From an uncultured Massilia sp. (GTDB taxonomy: Bacteria; Pseudomonadota; Gammaproteobacteria; Burkholderiales; Burkholderiaceae): a DNA stretch of 64,000 bases. Made by a program: the position numbers and the translations under genes. Shown piece by piece: positions 42,238 to 53,780 of this stretch. The DNA lies in the NCBI GenBank assembly GCA_946481275.1, contig CAMLMV010000028.1, forward strand, positions 1-64,000. Reading direction: 5' to 3'. How positions within the stretch are numbered: position 1 is the first letter of the stretch; the number at the start of each line of letters is the position of its first letter. Under the pieces are notes generated by a model that did not search any database, was not told the origin of the DNA, and worked only from the letters and a program-made list of their open reading frames with translations.

Positions 42238-43101
42238 ATGCTCACCCTGATCACCTGGAACATACAGTGCGCCCGCACACCGGAAGGCGGCGCCGACCTC
42301 GACCGCGTCGTCGACCGCGTGCTGGCATCCGGCGCCCGGTTCGACATCCTGCTGCTGCAGGAAGTCGGCTGCGGCCTGCCCGCGCGCGACGGCAGCCCGA
42401 TCGGCGACCAGTTCGCCGGCCTCGCGCGGCGCCTCGACCGCCTGCACGCCGCGTCCGCGTTCGCCCTCGACGGACGCAATGCGGACGGGTCGCCGCGCCG
42501 GCTCGGGTGCATGACGTTCGCACGCGGCCCCATCGAGCACGTACGGCGCCACGCCCTGCCCTGGCCGCCCGATCACGAGGTGCCGGCCATGCCCCGGGCT
42601 ACCCTCGACACCGTCGTCGCCACGCCGGACGGCATGCTGCGCGTGCTGAACGTCCACCTCGAGTATTTTTCGGCGCGGCAGCGCATGGCCCAGGTCGAGC
42701 GCCTGCGCGAGCTCCAGGCGGAAGCGCTCGCACGCGCGCGTGTCTCCGGCGCAGCGGCGGCGCCCCACGGTCCGGGCGGCACGCCGTTCGCACCGCTGCC
42801 GCAGACCGCCGCCGCCATCCTCGCGGGTGACTTCAACATGTTGCCCGGCTCGGACGCCCACGCCCGCCTGCTGGCCCCGGGCCCCGACGGCGAACCCCTG
42901 TGGCGCGACGCCTGGGAGCTGGCGCATCCCGGCGAACCGCATGCGCCGACCGTGGGCCTGCGCGGCGGCGCGGCGGCGCAGGCGTTCACGTTCGACTACG
43001 TCTGCGTCAGCCCCGCGCTCGCCGCGCGCGTCCGCGCGCTGCATGTGGACACGGCCGCGACCGGGTCCGACCATCAACCGTTGCTGCTGGAGCTGGCGTG
43101 A
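42238..43101 (+). CDS. Endonuclease/exonuclease/phosphatase (EEP) family protein
   Basis: 287 aa. All EEP metal-centre motifs are present: ITWNIQ, LLLQEVG (Glu), RVLNVHLEYF, ILAGDFNM and the final GSDHQPLL. No signal peptide. It cleaves a phosphodiester or phosphomonoester; the family ranges from nucleases to sphingomyelinases, so the substrate is open. Confidence 0.9.
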   Translation: MLTLITWNIQCARTPEGGADLDRVVDRVLASGARFDILLLQEVGCGLPARDGSPIGDQFAGLARRLDRLHAASAFALDGRNADGSPRRLGCMTFARGPIEHVRRHALPWPPDHEVPAMPRATLDTVVATPDGMLRVLNVHLEYFSARQRMAQVERLRELQAEALARARVSGAAAAPHGPGGTPFAPLPQTAAAILAGDFNMLPGSDAHARLLAPGPDGEPLWRDAWELAHPGEPHAPTVGLRGGAAAQAFTFDYVCVSPALAARVRALHVDTAATGSDHQPLLLELA

Positions 43102-43203
43102 AAGCCGCCTCCGTAAAGACCATGGGTGCCGTGCGCCGACGTAAAATGCACGGCCCGCGCCCGCACGGCGCGCATCCGCCCGCAGCAACTGGAAGGATTT
43201 GTC

Positions 43204-43653
43204 TTGGATTGGGACTACCCGCACCCGTTCATCCTGCCCCGTGTCCCCGAACCGGCCGACATCGACGGGCTGAACCACACCAACAATGCCGTCTACGTCC
43301 GCTGGTGCGAACAGGCCGGATGGGCCCATTCGGAAGCGCTGGGCCTGTCGCTGGACGACTACCGGCGCCTCGACCGCGCCATGGCCATCCGGCGCGGCGC
43401 ATACGATTACCTGCTGCCGACCTTTGCCGGCGAAGCGCTCGTGCTCGGCACATGGCTCGTCGCGGGCGATGGCAGGCTGGCGATGGAACGCCGCTTCCAG
43501 CTCGTGCGCGAACGCGACGGCGCGACGGTGCTGCGCGGCCGTTGGGACCTCGTGTGCATCGAACTCTCGAGCGGCCGGCCCCGCCGCATGCCTCAGGAAT
43601 TCCTGGACACCTACATGCCGGTGGCGGTGGCGGACACGCAGACCGCGTCCTGA
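43204..43653 (+). CDS. Hotdog-fold acyl-CoA thioesterase (4HBT type)
   Basis: About 149 aa from TTG 43204, preceded by GGAAGG at a good distance; an in-frame GTG at 43126 would add 26 poorly conserved residues. 4HBT block DIDGLNHTNNAVYVRWCEQAGW, then RRGAYDYLLPTFAGE and the final beta strands. It hydrolyses acyl-CoA or acyl-ACP thioesters. It lies ~1 kb from an ACP-like/AMP-ligase gene; a functional link is possible but not shown. Confidence 0.85.
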   Translation: MDWDYPHPFILPRVPEPADIDGLNHTNNAVYVRWCEQAGWAHSEALGLSLDDYRRLDRAMAIRRGAYDYLLPTFAGEALVLGTWLVAGDGRLAMERRFQLVRERDGATVLRGRWDLVCIELSSGRPRRMPQEFLDTYMPVAVADTQTAS

Positions 43654-43682
43654 CGCCGCACGGGGCCGCACCCGCGCACGGC

Positions 43683-44051
43683 TCAGCGGGCGTTGCCTTT
43701 CTGCGCGCGCACGAGCCAGCGCAGCGCGCCCCACAGCAGCAGGATGGCGATCACCGACGACGCCCCCAGCACGAGCAACGTGAGGTCGTACAACGCGTTG
43801 CCGAAGATCCAGGCACCGCCCGACACGACGGTAAAAATGTTGGCGAACACGAAGAATTTCGCGGCCGTCAGCACGCAATGCCGTACCGCCCGGTCGCGCA
43901 CGGCCGGATCGGCGGCATCGAGGTCCCGTTCCAGCGCCTGCGACGCGGAACTGACACTTTCCAGATACCGGTAGATATAGCTCGCGACCACGCTGCCCGC
44001 CACGCCGACGAGAACGAGGACGATGTCCTTGGCTTCGATCTGGATGTTCAT
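43683..44051 (-). CDS. Small membrane protein, hypothetical
   Basis: 122 aa from ATG 44051; upstream in-frame starts look like shadow sequence. Three hydrophobic segments (DIVLVLVGVAGSVVASYIYRYL, FFVFANIFTVVSGGAWIFG, LVLGASSVIAILLLWGAL) and a charged loop between the first two. Not recognised. Confidence 0.7.
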   Translation of the reverse strand: MNIQIEAKDIVLVLVGVAGSVVASYIYRYLESVSSASQALERDLDAADPAVRDRAVRHCVLTAAKFFVFANIFTVVSGGAWIFGNALYDLTLLVLGASSVIAILLLWGALRWLVRAQKGNAR

Positions 44052-44177
44052 GGTCGCGGGTCCGCTTGTACGCCGTCCGGCCGGCTGCCGTCGACGTTCG
44101 AGTGGAACGCGGCCGCAAGATTCCGTGCGCCCGGTCGCCATGCCGACACGATCAAGCCGTGCCGGGGCGCGGCGCGG

Positions 44178-45524
44178 TCATTCGGCGTCGACGATCCAGT
44201 CTGCCGGCTTGCCGCTGGCCTGGCGCGGCAGGCGCGGCCCGAACGTCCACGCGGCGGGCCGCTCCGGCGCCGTCAGCCGTTCCGCGATCCAGCCGGGCAA
44301 TCCGGCGCGCAGCGCATCGACGTCGGCGCCGGGCTCCGGCACGACGAAGGCCTTCAGGCGCCGGCCCTCGTCGGGCCGCATCAACCGCACCGCAGCTTCC
44401 CGCACGTGCGGATGGAGGGCGAGCACGTCCGACACATAGGCCGGGAACACGTTCGTGCCGCCGACCTGCACGGCGTCGTCGATGCGTCCCGCGGGCAGGA
44501 AGCGCGTCCCGTCGGCCCAGTCGAGCCGGTCTTGCAGCGGGTAGCGGCGTGCCGTGCCGTCCGGCAACGTGCGTGCCAGGCCGGCGGCGTCATCGATGCG
44601 GGTCCAGTGCGGCAACAGGGTGAACGGGATACCCGCCCGATCGCGCCAGCCGACGCCTGCGGTTTCCGAGCTGCCATACACCTGCAGCAGGCGCAGGCCG
44701 GCCGCGGCCAGCGTGTCGGCGAGCGCGTCCGGACAAGGCGCGGTCGACGTCACGCCGACGACGTCCGCGTCGAATGCCGGCATGACCCGTGCGGCGGCTT
44801 CCCACCAGCCCGGATGTGCCACGATGAGGTCGCCGGGGCGCGCCAGGCTGGCCAGTGCGGCCGGCCCGGCCCGGCGCACGTCGATCACCTCCAGAGGCTC
44901 GACCGCCTCGACAGGCACGACCGCGTCGACCGCATCGCCCACCGCGACGTTGTCCGCCCGCGCGAGTGCGCGCGGCAACAGCACCGTGAACAGGAACCCG
45001 TAGATATGGTGACTGGGCACGGCACTCAGCACGCGGCGCCGGCCCGGCACGAGCGGCGCCAGCGCGGCCACCTCCTGCTCCAGCGTGGCGAGCGCGTGCG
45101 TGCAACGCTTCGGGCTGCCGCTGCTGCCCGACGTGCGGAACGTCAGCGGGGGCGCGTCGACATCCGCGCCGGCCCGTAAGCACGCTTCCAGCCCCATCCG
45201 CGCACTCGCGATCCAGTCGCCGACGCATGGCCGGGCCAGCAATTGCTCGTCGATACCGCCCCGCTGCAGGTGCAATGCCTCGGCCAGCGCCGTGCCCAGG
45301 CCCATCAGCTCCAGCGAATCGACGCCCAGGTCGCGCACGAACCGGGTGTCGGACGGCCACGGGAACGGCAGCGGCGACGGCGCACGGCCGGGGCGCATCT
45401 GCGCCAGCTCGGCGGCGAGCAGATCCGTGACGACGCGGGCCAAGGCACCGCCGCGCGTCCACCAACCGTCCGGGCTGGCGCCGCGCCTGGTCCCACTTGA
45501 GGCAGAATGTGATCGTCCCGGCAT
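44178..45524 (-). CDS. ACP-like/AMP-dependent ligase, candidate p-coumarate activator for the PYP-like protein
   Basis: About 448 aa from ATG 45524 (start not firm). Residues ~25-105 resemble an acyl-carrier domain with GVDSLELMG; Ser70 would carry phosphopantetheine. Residues ~125-448 are a compact AMP-ligase: TFRTSGSSGSPK (A3), QVYGSSETAGVGW (A5), GRIDDAVQVGGTNVFP (A7-A8) and LPRQASGKPADW with the A10 Lys. Ligases of this small type (TIGR02372-like, 4-coumarate-CoA ligase, PYP activation family) are encoded beside PYP genes and load the chromophore. It is divergent from the PYP-like gene with a ~170-bp gap. Another aryl acid as substrate is possible. Confidence 0.85.
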   Translation of the reverse strand: MPGRSHSASSGTRRGASPDGWWTRGGALARVVTDLLAAELAQMRPGRAPSPLPFPWPSDTRFVRDLGVDSLELMGLGTALAEALHLQRGGIDEQLLARPCVGDWIASARMGLEACLRAGADVDAPPLTFRTSGSSGSPKRCTHALATLEQEVAALAPLVPGRRRVLSAVPSHHIYGFLFTVLLPRALARADNVAVGDAVDAVVPVEAVEPLEVIDVRRAGPAALASLARPGDLIVAHPGWWEAAARVMPAFDADVVGVTSTAPCPDALADTLAAAGLRLLQVYGSSETAGVGWRDRAGIPFTLLPHWTRIDDAAGLARTLPDGTARRYPLQDRLDWADGTRFLPAGRIDDAVQVGGTNVFPAYVSDVLALHPHVREAAVRLMRPDEGRRLKAFVVPEPGADVDALRAGLPGWIAERLTAPERPAAWTFGPRLPRQASGKPADWIVDAE

Positions 45525-45622
45525 GATATTCGTCGTCGATGAGGCGGGCAGACTATGACGGGCCGGCGTGCCCCTGTCAAATGCGTACGGACGCGCCAAT
45601 GTGACATCCGCGCACGACAGAT

Positions 45623-45670
45623 TTGACAGAGACATTGCACCATGTCACTATGGCTTTCTTTGTTGCAACA
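45623..45670 (+). promoter_or_regulatory. Promoter region and palindrome before the PYP-like gene
   Basis: A perfect -35 TTGACA lies at 45623-45628. A plausible but weak -10 (CACTAT, 45646-45651) lies 17 bp on. A perfect palindrome TGTTGCAACA (45661-45670) follows near the expected transcript start, ahead of the GGAG site and ATG 45693. The palindrome may be an operator. Confidence 0.5.
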
Positions 45671-45692
45671 TGACCTTCCGCTGGAGCTTCCC

Positions 45693-46082
45693 ATGACCGC
45701 CGCCGACCTGCTCTTCGCCTCGCCGGACCTGCACACGCGCCTCGCGCAACTGGCGGAGGACGAGCTCGACCGCCTCGATTTCGGCGTCATCGGCTTCGAT
45801 GACGACACCAATGTGTGCCGGTACAACCGCACGGAGTCGGAAGCGGCCGGCCTCACGGCGCCGCGCGTGCTGGGCCAGCCGCTGTTCACGAACGTCGCGC
45901 CCTGCCTCAACAATTTCATGGTGGCGCAACGCTTCGAAGATGCCCAGGACGACGGCACGGCGCTCGACGACACCATCGACTACGTGCTGACCTTGCGCAT
46001 GCGCCCAGTGAAAGTCGCCCTGCGCCTGCTGGCCGCGCCGGATACGTCCGTGCGCTACGTGCTCGTCCAGCGCAAAGCATGA
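45693..46082 (+). CDS. pyp: Photoactive yellow protein-like PAS photoreceptor
   Basis: 129 aa from ATG 45693 (GGAG 6 nt upstream); an in-frame ATG at 45642 has no ribosome site and falls within the predicted promoter. The protein aligns along its length with Halorhodospira PYP (125 aa): LDFGVIGFDDD (PYP LAFGAIQLDGD), RYNRTE (QYNAAE), VLGQPLFTNVAPC (VIGKNFFKDVAPC), TLRMRPVKVAL (QMTPTKVKV) and the YVLVQRK end. The chromophore Cys69 is conserved as C71, Tyr42 as Y44 and Glu46 as E48. Thr50 and Arg52 are replaced by Ala and Leu, which should tune colour or kinetics. It should bind p-coumarate and sense blue light. It overlaps the next gene by 4 bp. Confidence 0.85.
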   Translation: MTAADLLFASPDLHTRLAQLAEDELDRLDFGVIGFDDDTNVCRYNRTESEAAGLTAPRVLGQPLFTNVAPCLNNFMVAQRFEDAQDDGTALDDTIDYVLTLRMRPVKVALRLLAAPDTSVRYVLVQRKA

Positions 46083-47407
46083 CGGCGGACGCGCACGCCC
46101 GCCACGCCGCCGAGCACGAGGCGCTGATGCAGTTCCTGTACCTGGCCCCCGTCGGCCTCGTGCAGACGGCGGCCGACGGCGGGATCCTCATGATGAATCC
46201 CGTCTCGGCGCAGTTGCTGATGCCCCTGCAGCGTGACGGCAACCTCGTCAACCTGTTCGACGCGCTCGCCGGCGTCGCGCCCGAACTGCGCCACCTGTGC
46301 GGGATGTTCGCGCGGCCCAGCGGCATGGTGTGCGACGGCATGCACATCCAGCTCGGCAGCGCCGACGCCCGCCCGAAACGAGGACCGCAGGTGCTGTCGC
46401 TGACCCTGCTGAAGCTCGACGAGGCGCGGCTGATGGCCGTGCTGTCCGACGTCACGGAACAGGTGCGGCGCGACCGCCAGCTGCGCCAGAACGAAGCGTG
46501 GCTGGGCGCCCTCCTCACGAGCATCACGGATTACGCCCTCGTCGGCCTGGACGGCGCCGGCCGCGTCAGCACGTGGAACGAGACGATCGCGCGCGTCACA
46601 GGGCATGGCGAAAGCGTCGTGGGCCAGCCGTATTCCGTGTTCTATCCGCAGGGCGCGACGACGCCCCACCACACCCAGGACCGCCTGCGCGAAGCCGACC
46701 AGACCGGCTGGAGCCTGGACGAGGGCCCGCGCGTGCGCGCCGACGGCAGCGAATTCTGGGCCAGCGCGATGATCTCGCCGCTGCCCGACCGCGCCCCCGC
46801 GCTGGCCGAGCCGGGCGACCCCGCATACTGTCTCGTGCTGCGCGACGTCAGCGACAGGCGCGAGGCGATCGATGCGCGCCGCAAGTCGTTGTTCAGCGAC
46901 CACCTGACGGGCGTCGCCAACCGCCGCGCGTTCTTCGAGGCGGCGGAGCTGGAACTGAACCGCAACCGGCGCGCGCCGCGGCCCACCGCCCTGGTCCTCG
47001 TCGACGCCGACCACTTCAAGCGCATCAACGACCGCCACGGCCACGCCGGCGGCGATGCCGTGCTGCGCCACCTGGGGCAGCTGTTGGCGGCCACGTTCCG
47101 CCAGGTCGACGTCGTCGCCCGCGTGGGCGGCGAGGAATTCGCCGTGCTGCTGCCGTCGACCGGCCTCGATGCCGCCGTCGCCGTGGCCGAACGGGTGCGC
47201 GGCCTCGTCGCCGGCCGGCCCGTCGCGTACGACGGCGCACTCATCGCCTGCACGATCAGCGCCGGCGTCGCCGTGTGCGACGGCGAGGCGCTCGGACTGG
47301 ACGGCCTGATGAAACGCGCCGACCAGGCCCTGTACGCCGCGAAGGCGGCGGGCCGCGACCGCGTCGAACGGTGGCGCCCGGCGCTGGCCAGCGAGGTGAA
47401 ACGATGA
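46079..47407 (+). CDS. PAS-PAS-GGDEF diguanylate cyclase, coupled to the PYP-like gene
   Basis: 442 aa from ATG 46079, overlapping the PYP-like stop (ATGA). Residues ~10-125 are a PAS-like sensor (FLYLAPVGLVQTAADGGILMMNP) that is paralogous to the one in the next gene. A canonical PAS follows (LTSITDYALVGLDGAGRVSTWN, ~145-265), then a GGDEF domain with intact GGEEF at 350-354 and an inhibitory I-site RQVD five residues before it. It should make c-di-GMP with product inhibition. Cytosolic, no membrane span. Light input through the PYP-like partner is inferred from the gene order. Confidence 0.93.
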   Translation: MTADAHARHAAEHEALMQFLYLAPVGLVQTAADGGILMMNPVSAQLLMPLQRDGNLVNLFDALAGVAPELRHLCGMFARPSGMVCDGMHIQLGSADARPKRGPQVLSLTLLKLDEARLMAVLSDVTEQVRRDRQLRQNEAWLGALLTSITDYALVGLDGAGRVSTWNETIARVTGHGESVVGQPYSVFYPQGATTPHHTQDRLREADQTGWSLDEGPRVRADGSEFWASAMISPLPDRAPALAEPGDPAYCLVLRDVSDRREAIDARRKSLFSDHLTGVANRRAFFEAAELELNRNRRAPRPTALVLVDADHFKRINDRHGHAGGDAVLRHLGQLLAATFRQVDVVARVGGEEFAVLLPSTGLDAAVAVAERVRGLVAGRPVAYDGALIACTISAGVAVCDGEALGLDGLMKRADQALYAAKAAGRDRVERWRPALASEVKR

Positions 47408-49161
47408 ACGACACGAACAAGGTCGACGCCTACGAGGCGCTGGTCCAGTTTCTCTACCGCGCGCCCATCGGTCTCGTGCAGGCGGGCCTGGACGGCACGG
47501 TCGACATGCTGAACCCGATGTCGTCCAGCCTCCTGATGCCGCTCGCGCGCGACGGCAGCCTCGATAACCTGTTCACGGTACTGCACGACGTGGCGCCGCA
47601 GCTGCGCGACCTGACGGCCGCCGTCGAGGCGCCATCCGGCGTGGTGTGCGAAGGCTTGCGCGTGCAGCTGGGCGATGCGGCCGCCCCGGGCGGGCCGCAG
47701 GTGCTGTCGCTGAGCGTCCTGAAACTGGACGGCACGCGGCTGATGGCCACCGTGACCGACGCCACCGCGGACGTGCAGCGCGAGCACGACCGGCTGGCGC
47801 GCCGCCTGCGCAGCCAGGCGCGCACGGATGCGCTCACGCGCATGCCCAACCGCGAAGCCGTGCTCGAACAATTGCAGCAGATGCTGGACCGGCCGGCGCT
47901 CGCGGACGGCGGCGCGCATCCCCGCGGTTTCGCGCTGCTGTTCATGAATTGCGACCGCTTCCGCCAGATGAACGACGCGCTGGGCCAGGCGGCCGGCGAC
48001 CGCCTGCTCGTGCAGATCGGCGACCGTATCCGCGCCACACTCCGCCCGCCGACCGACCGCATCGATCCGCTTGCGGGCGCGGGCCAGATGGCGGCGCGCA
48101 CCGGCGCCGACGAATTCGCCGTCGTGCTGGACGGCCTGCGCAGCCGCGACGACGCCGAGCGCGTGGCCGCGCGCCTGCTCGACGCGCTGGCGCGCCCGCT
48201 TGCGCTGGACGGCCAGGACGTGGTCATCCGGCTGAGCATGGGCCTCGTGTGGAGCGGCGACGCGGGTGCCGCGGCCGGCGGGATGCTGCGCGACGCCAGC
48301 ATCGCGATGGTCGAGGCCAAGCGCGCGGGCGGCGCGCGCTGCGTCGCGTTCGAGACGGCGATGCGCGAACGGGCCGCACGCCGCGCCGACATCGAGTCGG
48401 ACCTGCGCCAGGCCCTCGTCGACGACCAGCTGTTCGTCGTCTACCAGCCCGTCGTCGGCCTGCGCGCGGACGGCGCCACCGACGTCGCCGCCGGCGTCGA
48501 AGCGCTCGTGCGCTGGCGCCATCCCGTGCGCGGCGTCGTGCCGCCGATCGAATTCATCCAGGTGGCGGAGGAATCGGGCCTCATCGGCGCGCTGGGCGAC
48601 TTCGTGCTGCGCCGCGCCTGCCGCGACTTCGCCGCGTGGCAGGCCACGCTGGGCGAGCGCGCGCCGCGCCTGCTGGCGGTGAATCTGTCGCGCGCGCAGC
48701 TGGCGGAACCGGGCTGGCCCGCCGTCGTGCGCGACGTGCTGGCACAGAACGGCATGCGCCCGGACCAGCTGCAGCTGGAAGTGACGGAGAGCCTGGCCGC
48801 GCAGGACCAGCAGGTGCAGCAGCGCCTGCACGAACTGAAAGCCATCGGCGTCACCCTCGCGCTGGACGATTTCGGCACGGGGTATTCGTCGCTCTCCAGC
48901 CTGCACCAGCTGCCGGTGGACACGGTCAAGATCGACCGCTCGTTCGTGTGCCAGGCCGACACCAGCCACCACCACCGCGTGCTGATCGAGGCGACGGTGA
49001 AGGTGGCGCAGAGCCTCGGCATGAGCACGGTGGCCGAAGGGATCGAGACGGAGGCGCAGGCCGCCGCCGTGCGCGCCCAGGCCTGCGCCAAGGGACAGGG
49101 CTATCTGTTCAGCCGCCCCCTCGCCTCGCCTGACCTGATCGCCTGGCTGTCGGAACGCTGA
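47404..49161 (+). CDS. PAS-GGDEF(degenerate)-EAL c-di-GMP phosphodiesterase
   Basis: 585 aa; its start overlaps the cyclase stop. N-terminal PAS-like sensor paralogous to the preceding gene (FLYRAPIGLVQAGLDGTVDMLNP). The GGDEF domain has GADEF at 234-238, so cyclase activity is probably lost and it may bind GTP as a regulator. The EAL domain keeps EALVRW (366-), NLSRAQL, LEVTES, ALDDFGTGYSS, KIDRSFV and EGIET, as expected of an active phosphodiesterase. With the upstream cyclase it makes a make-and-break pair for c-di-GMP. Confidence 0.93.
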   Translation: MNDTNKVDAYEALVQFLYRAPIGLVQAGLDGTVDMLNPMSSSLLMPLARDGSLDNLFTVLHDVAPQLRDLTAAVEAPSGVVCEGLRVQLGDAAAPGGPQVLSLSVLKLDGTRLMATVTDATADVQREHDRLARRLRSQARTDALTRMPNREAVLEQLQQMLDRPALADGGAHPRGFALLFMNCDRFRQMNDALGQAAGDRLLVQIGDRIRATLRPPTDRIDPLAGAGQMAARTGADEFAVVLDGLRSRDDAERVAARLLDALARPLALDGQDVVIRLSMGLVWSGDAGAAAGGMLRDASIAMVEAKRAGGARCVAFETAMRERAARRADIESDLRQALVDDQLFVVYQPVVGLRADGATDVAAGVEALVRWRHPVRGVVPPIEFIQVAEESGLIGALGDFVLRRACRDFAAWQATLGERAPRLLAVNLSRAQLAEPGWPAVVRDVLAQNGMRPDQLQLEVTESLAAQDQQVQQRLHELKAIGVTLALDDFGTGYSSLSSLHQLPVDTVKIDRSFVCQADTSHHHRVLIEATVKVAQSLGMSTVAEGIETEAQAAAVRAQACAKGQGYLFSRPLASPDLIAWLSER

Positions 49162-49168
49162 ACCGCGT

Positions 49169-52104
<2,936 letters not shown>

Positions 52105-52131
52105 CACAATCTCCTGTGGATACGGAACGCC

Positions 52132-52160
52132 AATGTAAGTGCATATACCCCCACTTTCAA
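52132..52160 (-). promoter_or_regulatory. Predicted sigma70 promoter of the EF-G gene
   Basis: Minus strand TTGAAA (52160-52155), a 17-bp spacer, then TACATT (52137-52132), 27 bp before ATG 52104. Confidence 0.6.
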
Positions 52161-52225
52161 GGCCGGGCTGCGTGAACCGGCCTTAAGACAGAGGGTATAG
52201 CCGCACAATGTAACTGAAGTGCGGC
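52159..52225 (-). terminator. Two hairpins downstream of the second GH30 gene
   Basis: First (52200-52225): a 7-bp stem GCCGCAC/GTGCGGC. Second (52159-52184): an 8-bp perfect stem AAGGCCGG/CCGGCCTT with a 10-nt loop. Neither has a good T-tract on the minus strand; together they probably end the GH30 transcript before the EF-G promoter. Confidence 0.45.
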
Positions 52226-52277
52226 TTTCGTGCTGGCGGCGTGCCCCTGGAGCGAGGCGTCATGCAATGCGGATGGA

Positions 52278-53747
52278 TCAGCCGACGATGGTCTGCAGCG
52301 CCCGCGCCGGAATCTCGACCGCCACCTCCTGCCGGTCGACGAACAGCCGGTACCGCTGCGGCTGGTCGCTGCGGTTCATGACGACGACGGCCAGGCGCCC
52401 GTCCGCGTTGCGGAACGCCGTCGCGTCGAGGGTGCTGCGGCTCGTCGTGGCGCCCACGCGGCGCGCCTTCGGGCGGATGTAGCGGCTGAAATGGCCGATG
52501 GCCGTGTAGATCGGGGTGAACACGAGCTGCCCGTCGTCGCTCGCGTGCAGCGGCGCGAAGCAGAAGTTGTTCTTGTGGTTCGGGCCGCCGCGGCTGTCGA
52601 GCAGCATGTTCCAGTCGACCCAGCCGCTGGAGCCCGCGTTCAGGTCCGCGATCATCTCGCGGCCGTAGCGTTCGCCGTTGGCCCAGTCCTGCAGGCGCGC
52701 GGGATCGAATTTCTCGATGCACCCTTCCGTCATCAGGAGGTTCACGTCGGGCCATGCCGCGTGCACCGCGGCGACGTTGCGGTGCATCGGCTCGCCGCCC
52801 GCCCACGTCTCGTACCAGTGATAGCCTACGCCCCAGATGTACGGCCGCGCCTTCGCATCCGCCAGGATCGTCGCGGCGCGCTGCGGCAGCAGGTCGCGGT
52901 TGTGGTCCCACACGATGACTTTCTTGCCGCCCAGTCCCGCCGCCTTCAACGCGGGGCCCAGGTGGTCGCCGAGGAAGCGCGTCTCTTCGTCCGCGCTGAA
53001 GATCATCGATTCCCATTTCTGCTTCGCCATCGGCTCGTTCTGCACCGACAGGCCCCACAGCGGGATGCCGGCCCGCTCGTACGCCTGGACGAATTTCACG
53101 ACGTAGCGCGCCCACGTGTCGCGGTATTCCGGGAGCAGGCTGCCGCCGGCGAGCATGCTGTTATTCGACTTCATCCACGCCGGCGCGCTCCACGGGCTGG
53201 CGAACACGCGCATGTCGGTGCCGTGCGCGCGGGCCGACGCCAGCGCCGCGCGCAGCAGCGGCACGCGCAGCTTCAGGTCCGGCGCGATGCCGAACGACGC
53301 CAGAGAAACATCGCCGTCGCGCACGTACGTGTAGCTGTTACTGCCGAAGTCGGAACTGTGGATCGTCGTGCGCAGGATGTTGTAGCCAAGGCCCGCGCGC
53401 GGGTCGAAGTACGCGGCCAGGAACGCCTGCTGCTGCGCCGGCGTCAGTGTCGCGTGGACCTCGGCGACGGCGTCCGTGACGGCGCCGCCGAAGCCGAACA
53501 CTTCCTGGTAGCGCTTCGACGTGTCGACGAAGACGGCGATGTCCGTCTCGGGCGGCTGGCCCGCCGGCTGGAAGGCGCCGAGCGGACGCGCGGCGAAGCG
53601 GTCGGCGCCCGGTGCGGACGTCACGACCTGCCAACCCGTGCTGTTTGCGGCCGCGGGTGCCGCCCCGCTGCGCGTGGCCACGGCCATCTGTCCGCCCATC
53701 AGCGTCGCGGCGCCCAGCAACCGCATTGCATCTCGTCTCGTCGTCAT
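52278..53747 (-). CDS. Secreted GH30 family glycosidase (glucosylceramidase-like subfamily)
   Basis: 489 aa; AGGAGA precedes ATG 53747. The N-terminus TRRDAMRLLGAATLM is Tat- or Sec-like. GH30 blocks: VFGFGGAVTDAVAEV, ASPWSAPAWMKSN, acid/base E238 (SVQNEPMA) and nucleophile E341 (LLMTEGCIEK), then a C-terminal beta-sandwich with LAVVVMNRSDQPQ. It resembles bacterial beta-1,6-glucanase or glucosylceramidase-type members; the substrate is inferred only. It is monocistronic under a strong promoter with a LacI-type operator. Confidence 0.92.
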   Translation of the reverse strand: MTTRRDAMRLLGAATLMGGQMAVATRSGAAPAAANSTGWQVVTSAPGADRFAARPLGAFQPAGQPPETDIAVFVDTSKRYQEVFGFGGAVTDAVAEVHATLTPAQQQAFLAAYFDPRAGLGYNILRTTIHSSDFGSNSYTYVRDGDVSLASFGIAPDLKLRVPLLRAALASARAHGTDMRVFASPWSAPAWMKSNNSMLAGGSLLPEYRDTWARYVVKFVQAYERAGIPLWGLSVQNEPMAKQKWESMIFSADEETRFLGDHLGPALKAAGLGGKKVIVWDHNRDLLPQRAATILADAKARPYIWGVGYHWYETWAGGEPMHRNVAAVHAAWPDVNLLMTEGCIEKFDPARLQDWANGERYGREMIADLNAGSSGWVDWNMLLDSRGGPNHKNNFCFAPLHASDDGQLVFTPIYTAIGHFSRYIRPKARRVGATTSRSTLDATAFRNADGRLAVVVMNRSDQPQRYRLFVDRQEVAVEIPARALQTIVG

Positions 53748-53780
53748 CGTGTCTCCTGTCGTGGTGTTGTCGGCCGCGCG

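Noticed and set aside
45642..45692. Longer PYP-like start at ATG 45642
   Set aside because: No ribosome site, it overlaps the predicted promoter, and the 17 added residues have no counterpart in PYP.
46642..48975. 777-codon minus-strand frame over the cyclase and phosphodiesterase genes
   Set aside because: Antisense shadow of two clearly real genes; no motif or ribosome site.
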